From positions 2,943,001 to 3,007,000 of the forward strand of contig NZ_LT899436.1 of the NCBI RefSeq assembly GCF_900198195.1: a DNA stretch of 64,000 bases, in the 5' to 3' direction. Positions 37,886-45,776 of the stretch are shown here, piece after piece. Every line of letters begins with the position of its first letter. Position 1 is the first letter of the stretch. Made by a program: the position numbers and the translations under genes. The notes under the pieces were generated by a model that was not told the origin of the DNA, made no database searches, and was given only the letters and a program-made list of their open reading frames with translations. This stretch comes from Tenacibaculum jejuense. GTDB lineage: Bacteria; Bacteroidota; Bacteroidia; Flavobacteriales; Flavobacteriaceae.

Positions 37886-37899
37886 TTGATTTATATCAA
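37886..37899. promoter_or_regulatory. FNR-type binding site upstream of the SRPBCC gene
   Basis: TTGATTTATATCAA matches the FNR consensus TTGATnnnnATCAA at every specified base. The next bases out also pair (C at 37885, G at 37900). It lies 50 bp before the SRPBCC ATG. A weak -7 box, GAAATTTG at 37922-37929, would put the site centre near -43 from the start of transcription, the usual activating position. The site overlaps what was the regulator's stop codon before the IS insertion. Confidence 0.68.
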
Positions 37900-37949
37900 G
37901 AGGAATCATTTCATTCCATAAGAAATTTGTATCCATAAAATATTTAACC

Positions 37950-38378
37950 ATGAATACAGAAATAGTTACTTCCATAAATATTAACGCTACTCCAGAAAAA
38001 ATCTGGAAAACCCTTTTAGATTTTGATGCATACCCTCAATGGAATCCTTTTATTTCTTCAATATCTGGAGTTGCCGAGATTGGAAACACACTAGAAGTTC
38101 AAATAGAGTCAATGAAATTTAAACCAGTTGTATTAGAATCGATACCTAGCACTGAGTTAAGGTGGATTGGAAAATTATTATTTAAAGGATTATTTGATGG
38201 AGAACATAGATTCTTTTTAAAAGACAATAAAGATGGTTCTACAACTTTTACTCAAAGTGAAAAATTTAAAGGAGTATTAGTTCCTCTTTTTTCAAAAAAA
38301 ATAAATACTGAAATTAAAAATGGTTTTATCAATATGAATAAATCCTTGAAGAATACTGTAGAAGAATTGAATTTTTAA
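37950..38378 (+). CDS. SRPBCC-superfamily (START-like) protein
   Basis: The 142-residue cytoplasmic protein shows the SRPBCC/polyketide-cyclase pattern: INATPEKIWKTLLDFDAYPQWNPF at the N-terminus, SMKFKPVVLESIPSTELRWIG in the middle, GEHRFFLKDNKDGSTTFTQSE, and a long C-terminal helix (NGFINMNKSLKNTVEEL). Such proteins bind hydrophobic ligands; no enzyme activity is implied. Before the insertion it would have been the gene directly after the FNR-like regulator, with an FNR-type site between them. Its 3' end overlaps the convergent permease gene by 4 bp. Confidence 0.82.
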   Translation: MNTEIVTSININATPEKIWKTLLDFDAYPQWNPFISSISGVAEIGNTLEVQIESMKFKPVVLESIPSTELRWIGKLLFKGLFDGEHRFFLKDNKDGSTTFTQSEKFKGVLVPLFSKKINTEIKNGFINMNKSLKNTVEELNF

Positions 38379-39607
38379 TCAAACTTAATTGCTCTTGATG
38401 GTTGTATTTTAGAAATAATCATAGATGGTAGCAATAACATTACTAAACACAAAAACAATGTTCCTAAATTTAATAAAAAGAGATACAAGAAATTGAATTC
38501 TACAGGAACTGTAGATACATTATATGTTTGTGGATCTAAACTTATTAACTTAAAGTATTTTTGAACAAATAATAATACAAAAGCTATTAAATTTCCCCAA
38601 AACAATCCTTTCAATATTAAGTAAGAAGCATTATATAAAAAAACCTTTCTTATTTCTGTATTTTTACTTCCTAATGATTTCAAAATTCCAATCATTTGAA
38701 CACGCTCTAGAATTAACACCAATAAAGCTGTAATCATATTAATCCCTGCCACTAAAATCATTATTCCTAAGATAAACCAAACATTATTATCAAATAATTT
38801 TAACCAATCAAAAATTTGCCAAAATGTTTGTAATAATGTGTCGGCTTTTAAAACGGGACTAATATTCATATTAATCTCCTCTCCTTTTTCTCTTATTTCA
38901 TCAAAATTGTCTATTAATATTTCGAAACCACCAACTTCATCTTCTTTCCATCTGTTTATTCGTTGAACTTCTTTTAAATCTCCAACAATTATAGAATTAT
39001 CAAATTCTGCAAAACCTGTTTTAAAAATTCCAACAATAACTGGTTTTCTTGATTTAAAGCCTGTAGAAGATTCTACTTGAAATCCAACATTTATAGTGTC
39101 TTTTAATTTCAACTCCAACTGATCAACAATCGATTTAGAAATTAATATTTCTCTATTACGTGGTTGATCGTAATTTGGTAATCGACCTTCAATTAGGAAT
39201 TCTTCAAAAAAAGAAAAATCATAATCTTTATTTACTCCTTTAAATACAATTCCTTGAAAATTATTTTTTGTTCTAATTAAACCTGCTTTATTAATGTAAG
39301 GCTGAACTTTTTTTATTCCAGAAACAGTAGTGAAATTTGGGTAAAAATCTTGATTTAAGTTTATAGGAACTGTAGAAACATCAGAATAATTATTGTCGTA
39401 GTTGGTAATTTGAACATGACCTTTAAATCCAGCTATTTTTTCACGAATCTTATTTTTAAAACCTAAGCTTACAGATACAGAAATAGACATTATGATAATC
39501 CCCAAGCTAATAGCAACGATTGCTATTTTTATTATTGGTGATGATATACTATTTTTATGCTCTTTACCAGCAATTATTCGTTTTGCAATAAATAATTCGT
39601 AATTCAA
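38375..39607 (-). CDS. LolC/LolE-like ABC transporter permease
   Basis: I choose the TTG at 39607 (reading MNYELFIAKRIIAGKEHK), which fits the conserved family start; an earlier TTG at 39631 would add eight non-conserved residues. The 410-residue protein has one N-terminal membrane helix (IIKIAIVAISLGIIIMSISV), a large periplasmic MacB/FtsX-core domain and three C-terminal helices with ERVQMIGILKSLGSKNTEIRK. It belongs to the LolCE-type permeases that release lipoproteins from the inner membrane. The ATPase gene is not adjacent. Its start lies only 4 bp from the divergent NamZ-like gene. Confidence 0.82.
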   Translation of the reverse strand: MNYELFIAKRIIAGKEHKNSISSPIIKIAIVAISLGIIIMSISVSVSLGFKNKIREKIAGFKGHVQITNYDNNYSDVSTVPINLNQDFYPNFTTVSGIKKVQPYINKAGLIRTKNNFQGIVFKGVNKDYDFSFFEEFLIEGRLPNYDQPRNREILISKSIVDQLELKLKDTINVGFQVESSTGFKSRKPVIVGIFKTGFAEFDNSIIVGDLKEVQRINRWKEDEVGGFEILIDNFDEIREKGEEINMNISPVLKADTLLQTFWQIFDWLKLFDNNVWFILGIMILVAGINMITALLVLILERVQMIGILKSLGSKNTEIRKVFLYNASYLILKGLFWGNLIAFVLLFVQKYFKLISLDPQTYNVSTVPVEFNFLYLFLLNLGTLFLCLVMLLLPSMIISKIQPSRAIKFD

Positions 39608-39611
39608 AGAA

Positions 39612-40883
39612 ATGTTTTTTAATACAACCAAAAGTACATATTTATTCTTGTTTTTAACTACGATTTTTTTTCTTAGTTCTTGTAAACAAACTTCTCAGAT
39701 ACCAGTTCAAGAAAAAAAAGAAAAAGAAATTGTTATTGAGAAAAAGGACACTATAATTCTTACAGCAGCAGATCAGACTGGAATTTATATTCCTAAGATT
39801 TTAAATAAAAACATTGGAATTGTAGCTAATCAAACTTCTATAATCAATAAAATTTCAAAATTTAATCCAGATATCACTCAAATTCACTTGGTTGATTACT
39901 TACATAATTCAACAAAAATTAATGTAAAAAAAGTATTTGCGCCTGAGCACGGATTCAGAGGAAAAGCAGATGCAGGAGAAAAAATAAAAGATGGAATTGA
40001 TACTAAAACAGGATTACCAATTATTTCTTTGTACGGAAAAAACAAAAAGCCTTCTAAAAAACAATTAGAAGACATAGATCTTATGATTTTTGATATTCAA
40101 GATGTAGGAGCTCGTTTTTACACTTATATTTCTACCTTACATTATGTTATGGAAGCTTGTGCAGAGAATAATATTCCTTTACTAGTTTTAGATCGACCTA
40201 ATCCGAATGCTCATTATGTAGATGGGCCAATGTTAGAAACTGAACATAAAAGTTTTATTGGAATGCATAAAGTTCCTGTAGTTTATGGAATGACGATTGG
40301 TGAATACGGTAAAATGATTAATGGAGAAAAATGGTTGAAAAATGAAATTCAATGTGATTTAACAGTAATACCTAATAAAAACTACACTCATAATTCTAGT
40401 TATAGTTTACCTGTAAAACCTTCTCCGAATTTACCAAACGACACTTCTATTAATTTATATCCTAGTTTGTGTTTTTTTGAAGGAACAAATGTTTCTGTAG
40501 GTAGAGGAACTTCAAAGCAATTCCAAGTTGTAGGTAGTCCATTTCACCATTTAGAAAACCATAAATATAGTTTTACGCCAAAACCAAATGAAGGTGCTAA
40601 ATACCCAAAACACGAAAACAAAGAATGTTTCGGTTACGATTTATCTTCAGAAAAAAAATTAGATCAACTGAGTTTAAAATGGTTAATTGAGTTTTACAAT
40701 GCTCATAAAGAGCATTCAAAAGAAAAAGTGTTTTTTACTTCTTTCTTTACAAAATTAGCTGGAACTAAACTATTACAAGAACAAATAGAAAATGGCTTAT
40801 CTGAAGAAGAAATCAGAACAACCTGGCAAAAAGATTTGGAAGAATTTAAAAAAGTAAGAGCTAAATATTTACTTTACGAGTAA
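39612..40883 (+). CDS. DUF1343 / NamZ-like exo-beta-N-acetylmuramidase lipoprotein
   Basis: The 423-residue protein has a lipoprotein signal (lipobox LSSC). The DUF1343/NamZ core carries [10 protein letters not shown], the catalytic-region [40 protein letters not shown] and [15 protein letters not shown]. Characterised NamZ enzymes remove MurNAc from peptidoglycan fragments, so a role in wall recycling is likely. Its 3' end overlaps the convergent cysteine synthase-like gene by 23 bp. Its start is almost head-to-head with the LolE-like gene, so each promoter must lie within or very near the other's coding sequence. Confidence 0.85.
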   Translation: MFFNTTKSTYLFLFLTTIFFLSSCKQTSQIPVQEKKEKEIVIEKKDTIILTAADQTGIYIPKILNKNIGIVANQTSIINKISKFNPDITQIHLVDYLHNSTKINVKKVFAPEHGFRGKADAGEKIKDGIDTKTGLPIISLYGKNKKPSKKQLEDIDLMIFDIQDVGARFYTYISTLHYVMEACAENNIPLLVLDRPNPNAHYVDGPMLETEHKSFIGMHKVPVVYGMTIGEYGKMINGEKWLKNEIQCDLTVIPNKNYTHNSSYSLPVKPSPNLPNDTSINLYPSLCFFEGTNVSVGRGTSKQFQVVGSPFHHLENHKYSFTPKPNEGAKYPKHENKECFGYDLSSEKKLDQLSLKWLIEFYNAHKEHSKEKVFFTSFFTKLAGTKLLQEQIENGLSEEEIRTTWQKDLEEFKKVRAKYLLYE

Positions 40884-41877
40884 TAGAAAAACCTTGAGCT
40901 TTCATCCATTCATCTGAATAAATTTTATCCATATAACGAATTCCGTGATCTGGAAGGATGACAACTACAAAACTATCCGATTTAAACATTCCTTTTTCGG
41001 CATATTGCTGTGTTGCTTGAATTACCGCTCCTGAAGTATAACCACATAATAAACCTTCGGAACGAACTAATTCTCTGGCAGCTAAAGCAGCATCTTCATC
41101 GGTTACTTTTTCGTAAATATCAATAATATCAAAATCTGTTGAAGTAGGAATTAAATTCTTACCTAAGCCTTCTATTTTGTATGGTGAAATTTCGTTTGGA
41201 TCAAACTCTTTTGTTTCGTGAAATTTTTTAATTGCAGAACCAACAGCATCTACTCCTAAAATTTTTATATCAGGATTTTGTTCCTTCAAAAACCTTCCTG
41301 TTCCAGAAATAGTTCCTCCAGTTCCACTAGCAGCAACCAAGTGAGTAATTTTACCTTCTGTTTGTTTCCAAATTTCTGGTCCAGTAGTCGCATAATGAGC
41401 TTCTATATTTAACTCATTAAAATATTGATTGATGTAAATTGAGTTTGGAGTCTCTTTATGAATTCGTTTTGCTGTTTCATAATAAGATCTTGGATCATCT
41501 GCTGCCACATTAGCCGGACAAACATGAACCTCTGCTCCCATTGTTTTTAAAACATCAATCTTATTTTTTGAAGATTTATCGCTTACAGCCAAAATACAAC
41601 GATAGCCTTTTACTAAACTAATCATAGCCAAGCTAAATCCTGTATTTCCTGAAGTAGTTTCTACAATAGTATCGCCAGGAGTTAAAATACCTTTCTTTTC
41701 AGCATTTTCGATAATATGAAGTGCAATTCTATCTTTTGCTGATTGTCCTGGGTTAAAAGATTCTAATTTCGCAAAAAACTCTCCCTGTAAATCTTTAGTA
41801 ATACTATGTAATTTAACTATTGGGGTTTCTCCTACTAAATCTAAAACCGAATTTACTATTGCTTTATTCCTATCCAT
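40861..41877 (-). CDS. PLP-dependent cysteine synthase / cystathionine beta-synthase family enzyme
   Basis: The 338-residue fold-type II PLP enzyme has [12 protein letters not shown], the PLP lysine in [12 protein letters not shown], the substrate loop [11 protein letters not shown], the phosphate-binding [11 protein letters not shown], and SGAVIQA near the end. The family makes cysteine from O-acetylserine or condenses serine with homocysteine. The NPGQSAKDR form and the length of ~338 fit a cysteine synthase or a CBS-like enzyme without a regulatory CBS pair. The exact reaction is not settled. A 63-bp inverted repeat lies just upstream of the start. Confidence 0.87.
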   Translation of the reverse strand: MDRNKAIVNSVLDLVGETPIVKLHSITKDLQGEFFAKLESFNPGQSAKDRIALHIIENAEKKGILTPGDTIVETTSGNTGFSLAMISLVKGYRCILAVSDKSSKNKIDVLKTMGAEVHVCPANVAADDPRSYYETAKRIHKETPNSIYINQYFNELNIEAHYATTGPEIWKQTEGKITHLVAASGTGGTISGTGRFLKEQNPDIKILGVDAVGSAIKKFHETKEFDPNEISPYKIEGLGKNLIPTSTDFDIIDIYEKVTDEDAALAARELVRSEGLLCGYTSGAVIQATQQYAEKGMFKSDSFVVVILPDHGIRYMDKIYSDEWMKAQGFSITRKVNI

Positions 41878-41890
41878 TCTATATATAAAG

Positions 41891-41953
41891 AAACGTTATT
41901 GCAAAATTGAGTCATCTAGTTGTAATTGAGATGTTTGTTTTACAATAACGTTT
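41891..41953. repeat. 11-bp inverted repeat upstream of the cysteine synthase-like gene
   Basis: AAACGTTATTG (41891-41901) and CAATAACGTTT (41943-41953) are perfect inverted copies separated by 41 bp. Two AATTGAG copies lie inside. The element begins 14 bp before the ATG, so it covers the promoter region. There is no T-run to suggest a terminator. Confidence 0.55.
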
Positions 41954-41983
41954 ACACTTACTCAATCGAGCGCAAAAATATAA

Positions 41984-44146
41984 TTATTTTTCTAACTTGT
42001 CTTCTAATGCTAATAAGAAAGTGTATTCTCTAGCTGTTTCTTTCAATGAATCGAACCTACCAGAAGCACCCCCATGACCTGCTTCCATGTTTGTATGTAA
42101 AAACAGTAAGTTATGATCTGTTTTCACTTCTCTTAGTTTAGCTACCCATTTCGCTGGTTCCCAATACTGTACCTGACTATCGTGTAATCCTGTAGTCACT
42201 AACATATTTGGATATGATTTCGATTCTACTTGATCGTAAGGTGAATATGATTTAATGTAATCATAATATTGCTTGTCATTTGGATTTCCCCATTCGTCAT
42301 ATTCTCCTGTCGTTAATGGAATACTATCATCTAACATTGTAGAAATTACATCAACAAAAGGTACAGCAGCTATAATTCCATTATATAATTCAGGATTTGT
42401 ATTCACTACAGCTCCCATTAATAAACCTCCTGCAGAACCTCCCATAGCATACAAATGCTTTGAAGAAGTATAACCGTTATCAATTAAATATTTAGAACAA
42501 TCGACAAAATCGTTAAATGTATTCTTCTTATTCAACATTTTTCCATCTTCATACCATTCTCTTCCTAAATATTGACTTCCTCTAATATGTGCTAAAGCGA
42601 AAATAAAACCACGATCTAACAGACTTAAACGTGTCGTTGAAAATCCATCAGAAACCGTATATCCGTAAGAACCATATGCATATTGTAATACCGGAGTGTT
42701 CTCGTCTATCTTAGTATCTTTTCTGTAAACAATAGAAAGTGCAACTTTTTTACCATCTCTGGCTGTCACCCATAAACGCTTACTTGTATAATTATTCTTA
42801 TCAAACTTTCCACCTAAAACTTCTTGTTCTTTTTTGATTTCTTTAGATTGATCTTTCATATTGAAATCAATCACAGAACTTGGAGTGGTCATTGAGTTAT
42901 ACGAATAACGAATTACATCTGTATCAAATTCAGGATTTGAATATACACCTGCTGAATACGTTTCTTCATCAAAAGGCAAATAGTAATCCTCTGCTCCATC
43001 CCAACGTTTTATTCTAATTTTAAATAATCCATTATTTCTTTCTTCTAAAACTAAATAGTCTTTAAAAATTGAAAAATCTTCTAAAAACGTATCTTCTCTA
43101 TGCGGAATAACATCTACCCAATTTTCTTTAGTAGTATTATTTTCTGGAGTTTTCATAACCTTAAAGTTAGTTGCTCCATCAATATTTGTCTTGATATAGA
43201 AATGATCTTCATAATGAGCAATATCATATTCTAAATCACGCTCACGTGGCTGAATTAAACGAAACTCACCATTTGGATTATCAGCTTCTAAAACTTGGTA
43301 TTCGCTAGAAACTGTACTGTAAGAACCTATAACTAAATATTTTCTCGACTTTGTTTTAGTTACAAAAGTTCCGAACGTTTCATCTTTTTCTTCAAAAACC
43401 AAAACATCTTCAGAAGTATCTGTTCCTAAAACATGTTTATAAATTTTAGAACTTCGTAATGTTACAGGATCTTTCTTTGTGTAGAATAATGTTTTATTAT
43501 CATTAGCCCAAACACTTCCTCCTGTTGTATTTTCTATTTTATCACTATAAACTTCACCTGTTTTAAGGTTCTTAATTTTGATAAAATACTGTCGTCTACT
43601 TACTGTATCCGTTGCATAAGCAACTAAAGTATTATCTGGAGACACATTTAACCCGCCTAGTTGAATATAATCATGTCCTTCTGCCTCTTTATTAACATCG
43701 AACATTATCTCTTCTTCAGCTTCTAAATTACCTTTCTTTCGAGAGTAAATAGGATATTGTTGTCCCTTTTCATATCTAGTAATGTAGAAATATCCATTCT
43801 TTTTATAAGGAACCGACTCATCGTCTTCCTTAATTCTTCCTTTCATCTCTTCAAATAAAGATTCCTGAAAGTTATTTGTATGGCCCATTACCTTATCAAA
43901 ATAGGTGTTTTCAGCTTCTAAATAATCGTAAACTTTTTGAGTTTGTTCGTCTTTTTTTTCTGCGTTCTTTTGTTCATCTGTTAAACGCATCCAGAAATAG
44001 TTATCAATTCTTACATCACCATGTTTCTCTAACTTTTCTGGATTTTTATCAGCTACAGGTGGTTTTATATTATTCTCCATCTTTCCTTTTTTGCAGAATG
44101 CAAAAGTAACACTTAAAGCAATACTTAAAACAAGTTTTTTTCTCAT
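41984..44146 (-). CDS. S9-family prolyl oligopeptidase / oligopeptidase B-like lipoprotein
   Basis: I choose the ATG at 44146 (MRKKLVLSIALSVTFAFCKKG), which gives a clean lipoprotein-type signal. The open frame extends 20 codons further upstream but those would bury the signal. The 720-residue enzyme has the beta-propeller N-terminal half (HGDVRIDNYFWMRL … YARDTVS-like blades) and an alpha/beta-hydrolase half. The nucleophile is in YAMGGSAGGLLMG, the Asp in LHDSQVQYWEPAKW and the His in NMEAGHGGASGR. It cleaves short peptides after Pro or basic residues. It diverges from ybaB. Confidence 0.92.
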   Translation of the reverse strand: MRKKLVLSIALSVTFAFCKKGKMENNIKPPVADKNPEKLEKHGDVRIDNYFWMRLTDEQKNAEKKDEQTQKVYDYLEAENTYFDKVMGHTNNFQESLFEEMKGRIKEDDESVPYKKNGYFYITRYEKGQQYPIYSRKKGNLEAEEEIMFDVNKEAEGHDYIQLGGLNVSPDNTLVAYATDTVSRRQYFIKIKNLKTGEVYSDKIENTTGGSVWANDNKTLFYTKKDPVTLRSSKIYKHVLGTDTSEDVLVFEEKDETFGTFVTKTKSRKYLVIGSYSTVSSEYQVLEADNPNGEFRLIQPRERDLEYDIAHYEDHFYIKTNIDGATNFKVMKTPENNTTKENWVDVIPHREDTFLEDFSIFKDYLVLEERNNGLFKIRIKRWDGAEDYYLPFDEETYSAGVYSNPEFDTDVIRYSYNSMTTPSSVIDFNMKDQSKEIKKEQEVLGGKFDKNNYTSKRLWVTARDGKKVALSIVYRKDTKIDENTPVLQYAYGSYGYTVSDGFSTTRLSLLDRGFIFALAHIRGSQYLGREWYEDGKMLNKKNTFNDFVDCSKYLIDNGYTSSKHLYAMGGSAGGLLMGAVVNTNPELYNGIIAAVPFVDVISTMLDDSIPLTTGEYDEWGNPNDKQYYDYIKSYSPYDQVESKSYPNMLVTTGLHDSQVQYWEPAKWVAKLREVKTDHNLLFLHTNMEAGHGGASGRFDSLKETAREYTFLLALEDKLEK

Positions 44147-44174
44147 TTCGCTAATTTTTAGTTTAGTATTGTAG

Positions 44175-44182
44175 TAATTTTG
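44175..44182 (+). promoter_or_regulatory. Predicted -7 box for the ybaB cluster
   Basis: TAATTTTG matches TAnnTTTG exactly, 31 bp before the ybaB-like ATG. The -33 part is unclear. Confidence 0.42.
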
Positions 44183-44212
44183 TAGTTGAATTTTATTAAA
44201 ATACAATAAGAT

Positions 44213-44536
44213 ATGTTCGGAGATTTATCTGGAATGATGGATAAGCTTAAACAAGCACAACAAAAAGTTGAGGAAACTAAACAACGTTTAAACACTGTAT
44301 TAATTGATGAAAGCGGTGCTGACGGTAAAATTAAAGTTACTATTACTGCTAACAGAGAAATTAGAGCAATTAGTGTTGATGATACTTTGTTACAAGATGC
44401 TGAAGAATTAGAAGATTATTTAGTGTTAACTTTAAACAAAGCTTTAAAAAGAGCAGGAGAAATAAATGAGCAAGAAATGGCTGTAGCTGCTAAAAGCGGA
44501 ATGCCAAATATTCCAGGTATGGATATGTTCAAATAA
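44213..44536 (+). CDS. ybaB: YbaB/EbfC-family nucleoid-associated protein
   Basis: The 107-residue protein has the family features: [26 protein letters not shown] coiled helix, a strand pair around [23 protein letters not shown], and a second helix ([20 protein letters not shown]). The YbaB dimer binds DNA without strong sequence specificity. It leads a set of four same-strand small genes and has its own -7 box. No recR or dnaX is adjacent, unlike the common bacterial arrangement. Confidence 0.9.
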   Translation: MFGDLSGMMDKLKQAQQKVEETKQRLNTVLIDESGADGKIKVTITANREIRAISVDDTLLQDAEELEDYLVLTLNKALKRAGEINEQEMAVAAKSGMPNIPGMDMFK

Positions 44537-44544
44537 CCGTTTAG

Positions 44545-44922
44545 ATGAATTTAAATCAAATTACTGTTCCTTCTTTAGATTTAACAAAATCAATTCCTTT
44601 TTATGAGCAATTAGGTTTAAAGCTAATTGTTGAAGCACTTCCACATTATGCTCGATTTGAATGCCCAGATGGAAATGCTACTTTTTCAATTCATTTGGTT
44701 GAAGAATTGCCTGTTGGAGATGGAATTTATGTCTATTTTGAATGCAAAGATTTAGATACTCAAGTTAAAATTCTTAAAGAAAAAGGAATCGTATTTGATC
44801 AAGATCCTGTAGACCAAACTTGGCTTTGGCGTGAAGCTAGGTTAAGAGATTTAGATGGGAATAAAATCATTTTATTTTTCGGTGGAGACAATAGATTAAA
44901 TCCGCCTTGGAGAATTAAATAA
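44545..44922 (+). CDS. VOC-family (glyoxalase-like) protein
   Basis: The 125-residue protein has the VOC beta-alpha-beta-beta-beta pattern: NQITVPSLDLTKSIPFYEQLGLKLI, ARFECPDGNATFSIHLVEE, and LWREARLRDLDGNKIILFF. Metal ligands are suggestive (glutamates, histidines) but the reaction is unknown. It lies 8 bp after ybaB and 2 bp before the DUF2752 gene, so it is in the same unit. Confidence 0.8.
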   Translation: MNLNQITVPSLDLTKSIPFYEQLGLKLIVEALPHYARFECPDGNATFSIHLVEELPVGDGIYVYFECKDLDTQVKILKEKGIVFDQDPVDQTWLWREARLRDLDGNKIILFFGGDNRLNPPWRIK

Positions 44923-44924
44923 GT

Positions 44925-45239
44925 ATGCAAGACATAAAAGACAATAAAAAGGCAGAAGATTACATGTTGCCTTGTTTAAACAAGAAGATGTTTGGAATTG
45001 ATTGCCCAGGCTGTGGTTTTCAAAGATCTACTGTTTTAGTTGCTAAAGGTGAATTTAAAAAAGCCTTTAATTTATTTCCGGCGATTTACACTTCTGTTTT
45101 CTTTATTTTAGCCATCGGTTTACATTTTTTTCTTAAAAAGAAAATCACAGCAAAAATACTGCTTGTTATTGCCATAATTAATGTTTTAACCTTAATTATA
45201 GCTTACCTGATAAAAATGAATAAATTATTTTTAAATTAA
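44925..45239 (+). CDS. DUF2752 membrane protein
   Basis: The 104-residue protein has the DUF2752 signature MLPCLNKKMFGIDCPGCGFQRS, with its CPGCGFQR motif, and two C-terminal membrane helices (AIYTSVFFILAIGLHFFL and ILLVIAIINVLTLIIAYL). No function is known for the family. It is commonly paired with small membrane proteins like the next gene. The cysteine motif suggests metal or redox chemistry, but this is inference. Confidence 0.82.
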   Translation: MQDIKDNKKAEDYMLPCLNKKMFGIDCPGCGFQRSTVLVAKGEFKKAFNLFPAIYTSVFFILAIGLHFFLKKKITAKILLVIAIINVLTLIIAYLIKMNKLFLN

Positions 45240-45253
45240 ATATACTTTAAAAC

Positions 45254-45598
45254 ATGTTCGAATTTGAAGAAAGAAAACTACCAAATGCCACTACTGTATT
45301 AGTTCTTGGTATTCTATCTATATTAGCTTGTTGTTGCTATGGTGTTCCAGGAATTTTATTAGGAGTTGTAGCCTTAATTTTACACAAAAAAGATAAAGAT
45401 TTGTATTTATCTAATCCTAATGTTTACACAAACTACTCTAATTTAAATACAGGATTTATATTATCAATTGTAGGAATTATACTAAGTGTTATTTTTATAA
45501 TGATGATTTTTTGGGCAATTTCTATGATTGGTTGGGATGCATTACAAGACCCTGAATTATTAAGAGAACGAATGGAGGAATTAGAGCAAATGCAATAA
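45254..45598 (+). CDS. CCC-motif membrane protein
   Basis: The 114-residue protein has two membrane helices. The first contains the ACCCYG triple-cysteine motif in a GILSILACCCYGVPGILLG segment, and the second is FILSIVGIILSVIFIMMIF. A Glu-rich C-terminal tail (ELLRERMEELEQMQ) follows. This is the small family named for that motif, often beside DUF2752. Its role is unknown. A long palindromic hairpin follows the gene. Confidence 0.78.
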   Translation: MFEFEERKLPNATTVLVLGILSILACCCYGVPGILLGVVALILHKKDKDLYLSNPNVYTNYSNLNTGFILSIVGIILSVIFIMMIFWAISMIGWDALQDPELLRERMEELEQMQ

Positions 45599-45657
45599 AA
45601 ATAGCTTTTAAAATACTCAAAGTTTAAAAGGAATTACGATTTCACTTTTAACAACAT

Positions 45658-45689
45658 GAAAAGCAGACTTTTATAAAAGTCTGCTTTTC
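45658..45689. terminator. Perfect 16-bp palindromic hairpin, probable terminator
   Basis: GAAAAGCAGACTTTTA and its exact complement abut with no fixed loop. It closes the ybaB-CCC unit. Upstream A and downstream T residues allow it to act on both strands. The 177-bp gap to the helicase gene holds nothing else I can support. Confidence 0.8.
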
Positions 45690-45776
45690 GTTAATAAAAA
45701 ACCTTTAAAAAGTAACTTCTTATTTTATTATTATTCTATTTTCGCCAGCTTTAGTTTAAGTTACGGGGAATAAATA

